NCBI RefSeq assembly: GCF_011290505.1
Contig: NZ_JAANPV010000003.1
Coordinates: forward strand, 248,001-312,000
Reading direction: 5' to 3'
Source: Paenalcaligenes suwonensis
GTDB lineage: Bacteria; Pseudomonadota; Gammaproteobacteria; Burkholderiales; Burkholderiaceae_B
DNA: 64,000 nucleotides
Shown: positions 46,906 to 58,701 of the stretch, in pieces
Layout: every line of letters begins with the position of its first letter
How positions within the stretch are numbered: position 1 is the first letter of the stretch
Notes under the pieces: model-generated
What the model saw: only the letters and a program-made list of their open reading frames with translations
The model's database searches: none
What the model was told of the DNA's origin: nothing
Position numbers and translations under genes: made by a program

Positions 46906-47823
46906 ATGAACGACGAGTTAAAAAAACACCTATTTGCCGACCGTAGCACCAGAGTACAAACTGTCTATGTAGAAGATGCCTGGCAAACAGGTTTGCAACA
47001 CCAAACACTCCCCCTATGCGTGCGCACATTATTGGGTGAGCTAACCGCAGCCGCTATTTTGTTAGCCAGCAACCTGAAATTTGATGGTTCACTGGTATTG
47101 CAAGTACAAGGCGACGGCCCTGTTGCCTTGTTAGTAGTTGAGTGCACGGCTGATCTGAAAATTCGCGCTACTGCTTCGTTGCGTGAAGGTGCCGAGATTT
47201 CAGAAGAAGCCTCCATGCAAGAACTGATCAATCAGAATGGTCAGGGACGTTTTATCGTGGTGCTGGACCCTTCCACACACAATCCCCATATGCAACCTTA
47301 CCAAGGCATTGTGCCTCTGACTGGTGAAAGCATTGCTCAAGCGCTGGAAGATTACATGCTGCACTCCGAGCAATTGGATACACGCATCTGGCTACATGCC
47401 AACGATCACCGTTTGGTAGGCTTGTTACTACAGAAGCTCCCCGGACAAGGTGGCACCCCTGCCGAGGCTAACGTAGAACAAAGCTGGGAACGAGCCCTAC
47501 ATTTAGCGGCTACCATACAGCCAGAAGAGCTACGCGATTTACACCCACAAACGCTGATACACCGCCTCTTCTGGGAAGAAGAACTGCTAGAGCTAGAAGG
47601 CAACCCTATTCAATGGCACTGCCCTTGCTCTAGAGAAAAAGTGGCCAGCATGCTGCATATGCTGGGCAAAGCCGAAGTAGAAGATATTCTGCGTGAAAGC
47701 GCCGTAGTTGAAGTTGCCTGCAATTTCTGTGGCAAACCTTATCAGTTTGACCCCGTTGATTGCGCTAGCCTTTTCATTGATAATCCAGACAACCTACAGA
47801 CAGGCGATAAAACCCTGCACTAA
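46906..47823 (+). CDS. hslO: Redox-regulated chaperone Hsp33
   Basis: Holdase activated by oxidative unfolding. The N-terminal core has LGELTAAAILLASNLKFDGSLVLQVQGDGPV, and the C-terminal redox switch keeps the four zinc cysteines as CPC (WHCPCSREK) and CNFC. 305 residues, normal. The stop is 8 bases before dgkA. Confidence 0.96.
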   Translation: MNDELKKHLFADRSTRVQTVYVEDAWQTGLQHQTLPLCVRTLLGELTAAAILLASNLKFDGSLVLQVQGDGPVALLVVECTADLKIRATASLREGAEISEEASMQELINQNGQGRFIVVLDPSTHNPHMQPYQGIVPLTGESIAQALEDYMLHSEQLDTRIWLHANDHRLVGLLLQKLPGQGGTPAEANVEQSWERALHLAATIQPEELRDLHPQTLIHRLFWEEELLELEGNPIQWHCPCSREKVASMLHMLGKAEVEDILRESAVVEVACNFCGKPYQFDPVDCASLFIDNPDNLQTGDKTLH

Positions 47824-47831
47824 CCACAAAC

Positions 47832-48212
47832 ATGAACTCACCTTATAAAAGCAGCGGCGGCTTACAGCGCGTTTTTAAAGCCTTTATGTACTCCATACAA
47901 GGCTTGCGTGCTGCAGTTCAATATGAGGCCGCTTTTAGGCAAGAACTGTTTTTAGCCATTATTTTGTTGCCTACCGCCTTTTTTCTGGGCCGCAACTCAA
48001 CAGAAATATTTCTGCTTTGCACCTGCATCATTATTGTGCTGGTTGTTGAGCTCATCAACAGCGCCATCGAAGCGCTTGCCGATAGTATTAGCTTAGAGCA
48101 CCACCCCTTACTGGGGCGTGCCAAAGATTTAGGCAGCGCAGCCGTATTGCTAAGCCTTTTTTTGGCTGGCGCATGGTGGCTATACGTTGTGTGTGATCGC
48201 TTCTTTCTCTAA
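47832..48212 (+). CDS. dgkA: Diacylglycerol kinase
   Basis: Trimeric inner-membrane kinase that recycles diacylglycerol to phosphatidate. 126 residues with three helices; the signature VVELINSAIEALADSISLEHHPLLGRAKDLGSAAV (given here in part) holds the catalytic Glu and Asp. EAAFRQELFLA marks the N-terminal surface helix. Follows hslO closely. Confidence 0.95.
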   Translation: MNSPYKSSGGLQRVFKAFMYSIQGLRAAVQYEAAFRQELFLAIILLPTAFFLGRNSTEIFLLCTCIIIVLVVELINSAIEALADSISLEHHPLLGRAKDLGSAAVLLSLFLAGAWWLYVVCDRFFL

Positions 48213-48264
48213 GCACTATTCACCACGGCCACTAGCAGCCACTTAAGCACCATCTAATCAGGCC

Positions 48265-48314
48265 AGCAGGAATACTACATAGACCACCAGCGTCTATTGT
48301 TCAGTATTCCTGCT
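48265..48314 (+). promoter_or_regulatory. Long hairpin abutting start codon of TadE-like gene
   Basis: AGCAGGAATACT (48265-48276) pairs exactly with AGTATTCCTGCT (48303-48314), and ATAGAC (48279-48284) with GTCTAT (48292-48297) inside. The 3' arm touches the ATG at 48315. There is no T run, so it is not a normal terminator. Confidence 0.55.
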
Positions 48315-49217
48315 ATGCCTTTCCATTCTTCCCCACCACACGCAAAACAAGCAGGCTCAAGCAGTATTGAGTTTCTACTTATCGCTTCTGTATTTTGTGC
48401 GCTATTAGTTCTGTGCTACGACGCCACCCGTGCGTGGATGCTGCGCCAAGTGCTGCTATTAGCCCTGCAAGAAAGTGGCCGTAACGGTGTTACCCAACAC
48501 CTTGAACCCACAACCATGCAACAGCACTTTGATCGCGCGGCCGCCGCTTGGTGGCCTTCCGCTGCACATCAACAACGCTACTACCAACGTTTCGCCTCGC
48601 GCTATGGTTTTGATCCGTGGCGTATCTGGCAGTTATCACCCAGCGATCAAGACTTCACACAACATGAAGATAAAATGCTTAGCCAACGTAGTTCACAGGG
48701 CTATAAGCAGATCAACGTGCACCATCAGTTAGCACAACACCTACACCACAGCAGTTCCTCGCCACAGCAGAGCATCTTTACCGCCAACACCTTACACACC
48801 CAGCTGATCTACTGGTACGAGCCTTCCTTAGCGCTTAGCCGAGCAGTATTGCGTCTGTTATGGCCTTCTGACATCGACCCTTATCTGCAGCAGGGCAAAT
48901 CACAGGGGTTACTGCCTATACGCCTGCACTTCAGCCTACCTATGCAAAGCCATCCCATACAGTGGCCTCTTAGCCCACACAGCGCCATACAGCGCGTAGC
49001 AGGCTCGAACAGCACCGCATTGGCGTGGCAATCAGCAGCATCTAGAAGTTTTATGGCTGCAAGCAACACGCCTTCCGATGGAAATAATGCGATAACACCA
49101 CTTCCCCCTACACCACCGCCCACAGACGAGCACACGCCCACCGCTCCAGATAACGAGGGAACTAATGATTTTTTGTCTGAGGAAACAGCGTGTGAGGGAG
49201 CTACCTGCTGCTATTAA
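48315..49217 (+). CDS. TadE-like membrane protein with proline-rich tail
   Basis: 300 residues. QAGSSSIEFLLIASVFCALLVLCYDATRAW at the start, read in part, resembles the TadE/pseudopilin N-terminus: small residues, Glu at position +5, then a hydrophobic helix. The middle is Gln/His-rich and the tail is a PPTPPPTDEHTPT linker ending in a Cys pair (CEGATCCY). No tad assembly genes are nearby. Start codon uncertain: ATG 48315 has no Shine-Dalgarno and sits on a hairpin; a TTG at 48297 is in frame. Likely exported; function unknown. Confidence 0.65.
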   Translation: MPFHSSPPHAKQAGSSSIEFLLIASVFCALLVLCYDATRAWMLRQVLLLALQESGRNGVTQHLEPTTMQQHFDRAAAAWWPSAAHQQRYYQRFASRYGFDPWRIWQLSPSDQDFTQHEDKMLSQRSSQGYKQINVHHQLAQHLHHSSSSPQQSIFTANTLHTQLIYWYEPSLALSRAVLRLLWPSDIDPYLQQGKSQGLLPIRLHFSLPMQSHPIQWPLSPHSAIQRVAGSNSTALAWQSAASRSFMAASNTPSDGNNAITPLPPTPPPTDEHTPTAPDNEGTNDFLSEETACEGATCCY

Positions 49218-49498
49218 GGCGTATTTTCAGGTGGCAAAATTTGCACATACACTTCATTGTTGTGCAACAGGCCCAGCTCGGACCTAGCCCGCTCTTCAAT
49301 AGCTTGAGTACCGCTTTTAAGGTCTTGTACCTCTGCCAACAGCGCATTATTACGCGCTTGCAATGCCGCATTGATTTCTTGTTGTTCTTCTAATCGGGCT
49401 TGCATGTCATGCACCCGCTCCCAACCACTCTTGCCAAACCACAACGCATATTGCGTCACCAGATTTAGCACAATCAGAATAAGCAGAAGCAGGCGCAT
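49214..49498 (-). CDS. ftsB: Cell division protein FtsB
   Basis: Bitopic divisome protein, partner of FtsL and FtsQ. 94 residues: N-terminal helix LLLLILIVLNLVTQYALWFG, then a coiled coil (HDMQARLEEQQEINAALQAR) and LKSGTQAIEERARSELGLL, the conserved FtsB end. Follows eno on the same strand, the standard order, and its stop overlaps the end of the convergent TadE-like gene by four bases. Confidence 0.94.
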   Translation of the reverse strand: MRLLLLILIVLNLVTQYALWFGKSGWERVHDMQARLEEQQEINAALQARNNALLAEVQDLKSGTQAIEERARSELGLLHNNEVYVQILPPENTP

Positions 49499-49513
49499 GG
49501 GTAATTCCTATAA

Positions 49514-49537
49514 GGGGGATGTAAGTGTACATCCCCC
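49514..49537 (-). terminator. Hairpin between eno and ftsB
   Basis: GGGGGATGTA, AGTG loop, TACATCCCCC: a perfect 10-bp stem. Only a weak T-rich stretch follows on the minus strand, so partial termination is likely. Confidence 0.6.
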
Positions 49538-49545
49538 TGTAGCAC

Positions 49546-50919
<1,374 letters not shown>

Positions 50920-51029
50920 TCATGCTCAGTAATAAGAATTATAAAGTACCTGACTCACCAATCTCTTTATGGTGTGTATGTATTAAAAGTACCTACCCTG
51001 CCAGATTCTTTCATCTTATAGTGGGATGG

Positions 51030-51314
51030 TTATACCCCTTGCACCACATACATAGTCATGTGTGCAGCACCTTCCCTAGCTTGGCGAGCAGCCAAATACT
51101 CGGGCGAATTGTAGAAAGCTTCTGCAGCTTCCATCGTTTCGAACTTAAGAATGACTGTACGCTTGGGGGCATTGCCTTCCAAGGCCAAAGTTTCCCCACC
51201 TCGTGCCAACACCGTTACGTTATGCGTTTTCATCGCATGCGTAGACAGTTGTTGATAGGCTTTGTACTGCTCCGGATCAGTTACATCCACATTGGCAATA
51301 ATATAAGCTGCCAT
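51030..51314 (-). CDS. DUF1330 family protein
   Basis: 94 residues, ferredoxin-like dimeric alpha-beta barrel type: AAYIIANVDVTDPEQYKAYQ, LARGGETLALEGNAPKRTVILKF and MEAAEAFYNSPEYLAARQAR are typical of DUF1330. Function unknown; related folds are small oxygenases or stress proteins. 13 bases after kdsA, hence same operon. Found between kdsA and eno in many relatives. Confidence 0.88.
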   Translation of the reverse strand: MAAYIIANVDVTDPEQYKAYQQLSTHAMKTHNVTVLARGGETLALEGNAPKRTVILKFETMEAAEAFYNSPEYLAARQAREGAAHMTMYVVQGV

Positions 51315-51327
51315 GTTGTCTCCTTAG

Positions 51328-52185
51328 TTACTTCCAGTGGGCCTCTAGTAAGCCACCTTCTTGCTTCACGATTTGGTCTATATCTTTAAGACTACGTAGC
51401 AACGCCGGCATCAAATGCAAGGGCACCGCGTTAGGGCCATCAGACAGCGCTTTGCTTGGGTCTGGATGTGTTTCCATAAACAAACCCGCCACACCCACCG
51501 CTACTGCTGCGCGAGCCAGCACAGGCACAAATTCGCTTTGTCCACCCGACTTACTACCCTGACCACCAGGTAACTGCACTGAGTGCGTCGCGTCAAACAC
51601 GACTGGGCACTGCGTTTCACGCATTATTGCCAGTGAACGCATATCAGACACTAGGTTGTTGTAGCCAAATGAAGCACCGCGCTCACACACCATAATGGTG
51701 TCGCCATCACCGCCCACTTCACGTGCCGCAGCACGTGCTTTCTCTACCACATGCACCATGTCATGCGGCGCAAGAAACTGGCCTTTCTTGATATTGACGG
51801 GTTTGAGTGTGGCAGCACAGGCTTGAATAAAGTCTGTTTGACGACACAAGAATGCGGGCGTTTGCAACACATCCACAATGGCGGCTACGTCATCCACTTG
51901 ATCTTTGTCGTGCACATCAGTCAGCACAGGCATACCGTAGTGCGCACGCACATCTGCCAAAATTTGCAGACCTTCTTGCATGCCAGGACCACGATACGAA
52001 CTGCCGGAGCTGCGATTGGCTTTATCGAACGAACTTTTATAAATGAATGGAATACCCAATTCGTCCGTGATTTCTTTCAGCACACCTGCTGTATCAAACG
52101 CCATTTGGCGCGACTCGATCACACATGGACCAGCAATCAGGAAAAAAGGCCTATCTAGACCAACCTGAAAACCACATAATTCCAT
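51328..52185 (-). CDS. kdsA: 3-deoxy-8-phosphooctulonate synthase (KDO-8-P synthase)
   Basis: Condenses arabinose 5-phosphate with PEP on the way to the Kdo of lipopolysaccharide. Motifs: [57 protein letters not shown]. 285 residues from ATG 52185, which has GGGAGC upstream; 25 further in-frame codons upstream are not family-like. Between pyrG and DUF1330, likely one operon. Confidence 0.96.
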   Translation of the reverse strand: MELCGFQVGLDRPFFLIAGPCVIESRQMAFDTAGVLKEITDELGIPFIYKSSFDKANRSSGSSYRGPGMQEGLQILADVRAHYGMPVLTDVHDKDQVDDVAAIVDVLQTPAFLCRQTDFIQACAATLKPVNIKKGQFLAPHDMVHVVEKARAAAREVGGDGDTIMVCERGASFGYNNLVSDMRSLAIMRETQCPVVFDATHSVQLPGGQGSKSGGQSEFVPVLARAAVAVGVAGLFMETHPDPSKALSDGPNAVPLHLMPALLRSLKDIDQIVKQEGGLLEAHWK

Positions 52186-52280
52186 AGCAGCTCCCGGTAA
52201 ACAAAAATTCAATACATCAGACCTAAGCCTGATCGCGCCTGTTTGCTTACTCAGAAACAAACAGGCGTTGATCTACCACC

Positions 52281-53942
<1,662 letters not shown>

Positions 53943-53965
53943 TCAGGCTATAGCGGGAAATTTGG

Positions 53966-53994
53966 ATTATAACGGCAACCATGGGTCAGGTGAA
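53966..53994 (-). promoter_or_regulatory. Promoter of pyrG
   Basis: Read leftward: TTCACC (53994-53989), 17-bp spacer, TATAAT (53971-53966). The -35 lies in the loop of a GGGTCAG/CTGACCC hairpin (53983-54006) that follows the upstream aminopeptidase gene. Confidence 0.6.
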
Positions 53995-54019
53995 ACAAAC
54001 TGACCCGGCTGCACCTGTT

Positions 54020-55825
54020 TTACAACAAGGCTTGTGTCTGCTCTTGCAGCCACGCTAAAGCCTCTGCTTGCAAGAGGGGTGAGAGGCGTTCGCGTACCTC
54101 GGCGTGGTAGCTGTTTAACCACTGCACCTCATCTTGCGTTAATAAAGAACGTTCTATACAGCGTGTATCTATAGGGCACAGCGTAAGCGTCTCAAAGCGC
54201 AGGAAATAGCCAAACTCGGTGCTCAACGCAGGTTGTGCTACCACCAGGTTTTCAATGCGAATCCCCCACTTCCCTGCCCTATACAGGCCTGGCTCGTTAG
54301 ACGTCACCATCCCTGGCTTCATCGCAACGGGTTTAGCTGGCCTGCCTCGCCATGAAATAGACTGCGGGCCTTCGTGTACGTTTAAGAAGTAGCCTACGCC
54401 ATGGCCTGTACCATGACCGAACTCCAGCCCCTCACGCCACAACGGCTGCCGAGCCAGCACATCCAGTTGCTGACCAGTTACCCCAACCGGGAACACAGCC
54501 TGCGACAACTGAATCATGCCTTTTAACACCAAGGTAAAGTCGCGCTTTTCCTCGGCACTAATCTGCCCCACTGGCACCACACGTGTAATATCTGTGGTGC
54601 CGCCCCAATACTGGCCACCCGAGTCTATCAGCAACAAGCCATTGCCTTCTATCGCAGCGTAACTGTGCTCGGTAGCTTGGTAATGCGGCATGGCGCCATT
54701 AGGCCCAAAGGCCGCAATAGTGCCAAAACTTGGGCTGACAAAACCGGGTTTGGCAGCACGCTTAGCCGTAAGCTCTTCATCCACCTCTAGCTCGGTAATT
54801 GCCCGTTCACGCACAGTACGATCAAACCATGCAAAGAACTCGCATAATGCCGCACCATCGTGCTCCATCGCCCGCCGAATATGAGCAATGGCCTCACTAC
54901 TTTTAATGGCTTTTAAGGTCTGCGACGGGTTGAGCGCTTGCAACCACTGTACCTGTGGTGCAGCAAACAAGGTCCCCACGGTGACACGCTGTGGGTCTAC
55001 TAGCACCGATAAGTCCTCTGGCAAACTCGCCAGATCAACAGCGACTTGGCTGTACTCTCGTAGCTCCACACCGTCGGCGCGCAACGTTTTTTCCAACGCC
55101 ACAGGCACTTTGCCAGAAGCCACATACAAAATCGCTTGATCAGCATCTAACCAAAAATGCGCTAAAAACACGGGGTTATAAGGCACATCCCCACCGCGCA
55201 AGTTCAACAGCCACGCAATGTCGTCCAAGCTGGAAATCAAATGGCCGCCCACATCCAGAGCCACCATTTCTTCACGCACTTGTTGTAACTTCTGCGCTCG
55301 TGACTCAATCGCGTACTCCAAGGCATGCTCATACACAGGCTCGTGTGGCAACGCCGGACGTTGATCCCAAATCTGTCCGGGTAAATCCAAGGAGGTTTCT
55401 AGCCTCATGCCGCTTTCTATCAATCGGCTCCACGCCTCGAAGCTTTGCATAGACAGCACATTGCCATCAATAGCCACCACATCGCCTTCTGCTAATGTCG
55501 CCTCTACCCAAGGTAAAGGGTCTAGCACCCCCGTATCGCCTTGACGCATCAACGTCACGCCAGAGTCGCGCAAATCGCTCTCGGCCTGCACCCAGTAGCG
55601 ACTGTCTGTCCATAAACCCGCAAAGTCTGCCGTGACCAACAAACTGCCCGCAGAACCACCAAAACCACTTAGCCATGCTCTGGCTTGCCAGTGCTCGGGC
55701 AAATACTCGGACAAATGAGGATCGGCAGAAGGGATAAAACACGCCTGCACAGCTGCCTGCTGCATCACGGCACGTAGCGCCTGAATACGGTCACTAATAG
55801 AGTGGGAAGCCTTGAGTTTATTCAT
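54020..55825 (-). CDS. Xaa-Pro aminopeptidase (M24B, aminopeptidase P type)
   Basis: 601 residues with the three-domain layout of eukaryote-like aminopeptidase P: two creatinase-N domains (CFIPSADPHLSEYLPEHW near the start) and a C-terminal M24 pita-bread domain. Metal and proton-shuttle residues are in LLIDSGGQYWGGTTDITR, FGHGTGHGVGYFLNVHEGP and MVTSNEPGLYRAGKWGIRIENL. It removes the N-terminal residue before proline. Alone, leftward, upstream of pyrG. Confidence 0.92.
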   Translation of the reverse strand: MNKLKASHSISDRIQALRAVMQQAAVQACFIPSADPHLSEYLPEHWQARAWLSGFGGSAGSLLVTADFAGLWTDSRYWVQAESDLRDSGVTLMRQGDTGVLDPLPWVEATLAEGDVVAIDGNVLSMQSFEAWSRLIESGMRLETSLDLPGQIWDQRPALPHEPVYEHALEYAIESRAQKLQQVREEMVALDVGGHLISSLDDIAWLLNLRGGDVPYNPVFLAHFWLDADQAILYVASGKVPVALEKTLRADGVELREYSQVAVDLASLPEDLSVLVDPQRVTVGTLFAAPQVQWLQALNPSQTLKAIKSSEAIAHIRRAMEHDGAALCEFFAWFDRTVRERAITELEVDEELTAKRAAKPGFVSPSFGTIAAFGPNGAMPHYQATEHSYAAIEGNGLLLIDSGGQYWGGTTDITRVVPVGQISAEEKRDFTLVLKGMIQLSQAVFPVGVTGQQLDVLARQPLWREGLEFGHGTGHGVGYFLNVHEGPQSISWRGRPAKPVAMKPGMVTSNEPGLYRAGKWGIRIENLVVAQPALSTEFGYFLRFETLTLCPIDTRCIERSLLTQDEVQWLNSYHAEVRERLSPLLQAEALAWLQEQTQALL

Positions 55826-56054
55826 TTTCCTGACAATCTTGTGCGCTCTGGTAACGAAGCAATCGCTGCGTTACGCTTAAACCAACAGTATAGCGTTCTA
55901 AAACAAACTGTTTGACGATTCTGAAGTTGCTTTTAGTCCCGCAAACCGCTGCCTACCCTATAATTGGCAGCATCTTACTACTTTTGTTGCACAAGCTTTG
56001 AGCGTCATCCCTAGCACTGTGCTGCACTATACCTATAACCGGAGGACCTTTTAC

Positions 56055-57704
56055 ATGTCTGAACGCGAATCGATGGAATACGATGTGGTCATCGTAGGCG
56101 GTGGCCCAGCTGGCTTAGCCACAGCTATCCGTATCAAACAACGTGCCGCCACAGCTAACCAAGACATCAGCGTTTGTGTATTGGAGAAAGGAGCGGAGAT
56201 CGGTGCTCATATTCTGTCTGGCGCAGTGATGGATCCCCAAGCTCTGACCGAGCTGATCCCCGACTGGAAAGACAAAGGCGCACCTCTGAACATTGAAGTT
56301 AACGCCGACAAATTCGTTTTCTTGGATGAAAAAGGCGCCAAAGAAACCCCCATGTGGATGCTGCCAGACTGTTTTAAAAACCATGGCAACTACATTGTGC
56401 GCTTGGGCGATGTGACCAAATGGCTGGGTGAACAAGCCGAAGCACTGGGCGTGGATATTTTCCCTGGCTTTGCTGCTGCTACCCTGCTGTACACCGAGGA
56501 CGGCAAAGCCGTACGCGGCGTAGTCACTGGCGATATGGGTGTAGCCCGCGATGGTACACATACGGCACACTACCAGCCCGGTATGGAACTATTGGCAAAA
56601 TACACCATTTTTGCCGAAGGTTCCCGTGGCCACCTAGGTAGACAGCTAACTGAAAAATACAAACTAGACGAAGGCAAAAACGCCCAAAGCTACGGTATTG
56701 GCATCAAAGAAATGTGGGAGGTTGATCCTTCCCAATCCCAACCAGGCTTGGTCATGCACTTGGCTGGCTGGCCTCTGGACTCCGACACCTACGGTGGTGC
56801 GTTCCTTTACCACTTAGACAACAACATTGTGGTTGTTGGTTTAGTAGTAGGTTTGGATTACGCCAACCCATGGCTGTCTCCTTTTGAAGAGTTCCAACGC
56901 TTCAAAACACACCCTTATGTACGCGCTACCTTTGAAGGCGGCAAGCGTTTGGCTTATGGTGCTCGTGCTCTAACTGCAGGCGGTTTGCTGTCCTTGCCTA
57001 AACTGGTGTTCCCCGGTGGAGCTCTAGTGGGCTGTGAGGCAGGCTTCTTGAATGCTTCCCGCATTAAAGGCAGCCACGCAGCCATCAAATCAGGCATGAT
57101 GGCGGCTGACGCCATTGTGGATGCGTTGGCGAATAACCGTGAATACGATGAACTAAGCGCCTACCCTGCTGCTTTCGAACAATCATGGCTGCACGACGAG
57201 CTTAACAAGGCCCGTAACTTCAAGCAGTGGTTCAAAAAAGGCCGCACTGTGGGTACGCTCATGACAGGTATTGAGCAATTGGTACTGCGCGGCAAAATGC
57301 CTTGGTCCTTGCGTAACACCAAACCTGACCACGCATTCCTGCAACCAGCCGCATCGTGTCAGCGTATTGAGTACCCAAAACCAGACGGCAAACTCACCTT
57401 TGACCGCCTAAGCTCTGTCTTTATCTCGAACACCAACCACGAGGAAGACGAGCCTATTCACCTCACACTGAAAGACGCCTCCATTCCGGTCAAACTGAAT
57501 CTGGCTACCTACGCAGGCCCAGAAGCACGTTACTGCCCAGCGGGTGTTTACGAGTTTGTGAAAAGTGATGCCGGCGAAGACCAGTTGCAAATTAACGCGC
57601 AAAACTGTGTGCATTGCAAAACCTGTGATATCAAAGACCCTTCACAAAACATCGTCTGGATACCACCACAAGGTGGCGAAGGGCCGGTGTACAACGGCAT
57701 GTAA
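56055..57704 (+). CDS. Electron transfer flavoprotein-ubiquinone oxidoreductase
   Basis: Passes electrons from ETF to the ubiquinone pool at the membrane, linking fatty-acid and amino-acid oxidation to respiration. FAD-binding GGGPAGLATAIRIKQ near the N-terminus, GCEAGFLNASRIKGSHAAIKSG, and the C-terminal 4Fe-4S ferredoxin-like cysteines in YCPAGVYEF and NCVHCKTCDIKDPSQNI. 549 residues from ATG 56055, preceded by GGAGG. A -10 box TATAAT at 55959-55964 lacks a clear -35. Confidence 0.95.
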   Translation: MSERESMEYDVVIVGGGPAGLATAIRIKQRAATANQDISVCVLEKGAEIGAHILSGAVMDPQALTELIPDWKDKGAPLNIEVNADKFVFLDEKGAKETPMWMLPDCFKNHGNYIVRLGDVTKWLGEQAEALGVDIFPGFAAATLLYTEDGKAVRGVVTGDMGVARDGTHTAHYQPGMELLAKYTIFAEGSRGHLGRQLTEKYKLDEGKNAQSYGIGIKEMWEVDPSQSQPGLVMHLAGWPLDSDTYGGAFLYHLDNNIVVVGLVVGLDYANPWLSPFEEFQRFKTHPYVRATFEGGKRLAYGARALTAGGLLSLPKLVFPGGALVGCEAGFLNASRIKGSHAAIKSGMMAADAIVDALANNREYDELSAYPAAFEQSWLHDELNKARNFKQWFKKGRTVGTLMTGIEQLVLRGKMPWSLRNTKPDHAFLQPAASCQRIEYPKPDGKLTFDRLSSVFISNTNHEEDEPIHLTLKDASIPVKLNLATYAGPEARYCPAGVYEFVKSDAGEDQLQINAQNCVHCKTCDIKDPSQNIVWIPPQGGEGPVYNGM

Positions 57705-57757
57705 TCGCATGACGGCTTTTCTTGGTGCTGCTCTCTAGTCGCACCACGAAAAACACT

Positions 57758-57803
57758 GGGGGCTGTAGGGTAGAGATTTCATCCACCTTACAGCCCCCCG
57801 TTT
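57758..57803. terminator. Terminator after ETF-QO gene
   Basis: GGGGGCTGTA (57758-57767) pairs with TACAGCCCCC (57789-57798), then CGTTTTA. Confidence 0.85.
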
Positions 57804-57818
57804 TATGTGCTCTGCTAC

Positions 57819-58700
57819 CTATGCTTTTCTGCGGCCCGGCAAGTTAACCACTACAAGCCCTGTCACCACCAACACCACACCTATTTTGGTGAACATATCG
57901 GGGACTTCGCCCAGCACCCACCACGCCAGCAAAATCGCTAACACAGGCACACCTAGACTGGACATACCCGCCACCGTTGCAGACACACGTTGAATCACGC
58001 TTAGCCACAGCAACCAACCCACACCTGACGCCAGCGCCCCCATATAAAGCAATCCAATAAACAGTTCTGGCCCATATACCCACGGTTGCTGCGGCACGAT
58101 AAATCCCAAAGGGATAGTAATCACAGCGCCCATTAATAACTGCCAAACTGTCAGGTTGATGATGTTAGGTTGGTGCTTTTCGAACATCACCTTTGACCAC
58201 ACTGCACCAATTCCCCAACAAGCACCAGAAAACAAAGCGAGTAATGAGCTCAACATTCCGCCCATGCCATCCCAAGGCTTCAGCACCAGCAACAAACCTG
58301 CCAAACCAAAGCCTAAAGCAATCAAATACTTGGCATCAGGCTTGTTACCCATAATGCGCCATGAAAAGAACACCACCCAAAATGGCATGGTGTAGGCCAA
58401 CAGCACCACTTGCCCAGCACCGCCGCTCATCAACGCAAACTGGGCCAACACCTGAAACCCCACCGTCTGCATGACCGCTATACCTAAACATAGCCAAAAC
58501 GGGGGCATACTAAATGGAATGCGTCGCCAGCACTGCACCGCAAATAAAAACAAAAAAGCGATGACATAACGGGTAGCCACCAAATCTATAGGGCCGATGA
58601 GCTTGGTCATGGATTTCATCACAATCCAACTCACACCCCACAACACAATGGTTAGCCCCATTAACACTAGGGCATTACGGCTTGACTCACTTTGTTCCAA
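57819..58700 (-). CDS. EamA/DMT-superfamily transporter
   Basis: About 293 residues with ten hydrophobic segments in two EamA repeats (LVLMGLTIVLWGVSWIVMKS; LLALFSGACWGIGAVWSKVMF). Likely exporter of an unknown metabolite. I place the start at TTG 58700, two bases after the stop of the upstream MFS gene, because AGGAG (58711-58707, minus strand) is six bases away. ATG codons at 58715 or further up would overlap that gene and lack a ribosome site. Probably translated in tandem with the MFS gene. Confidence 0.84.
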   Translation of the reverse strand: MEQSESSRNALVLMGLTIVLWGVSWIVMKSMTKLIGPIDLVATRYVIAFLFLFAVQCWRRIPFSMPPFWLCLGIAVMQTVGFQVLAQFALMSGGAGQVVLLAYTMPFWVVFFSWRIMGNKPDAKYLIALGFGLAGLLLVLKPWDGMGGMLSSLLALFSGACWGIGAVWSKVMFEKHQPNIINLTVWQLLMGAVITIPLGFIVPQQPWVYGPELFIGLLYMGALASGVGWLLWLSVIQRVSATVAGMSSLGVPVLAILLAWWVLGEVPDMFTKIGVVLVVTGLVVVNLPGRRKA

Positions 58701-58701
58701 C

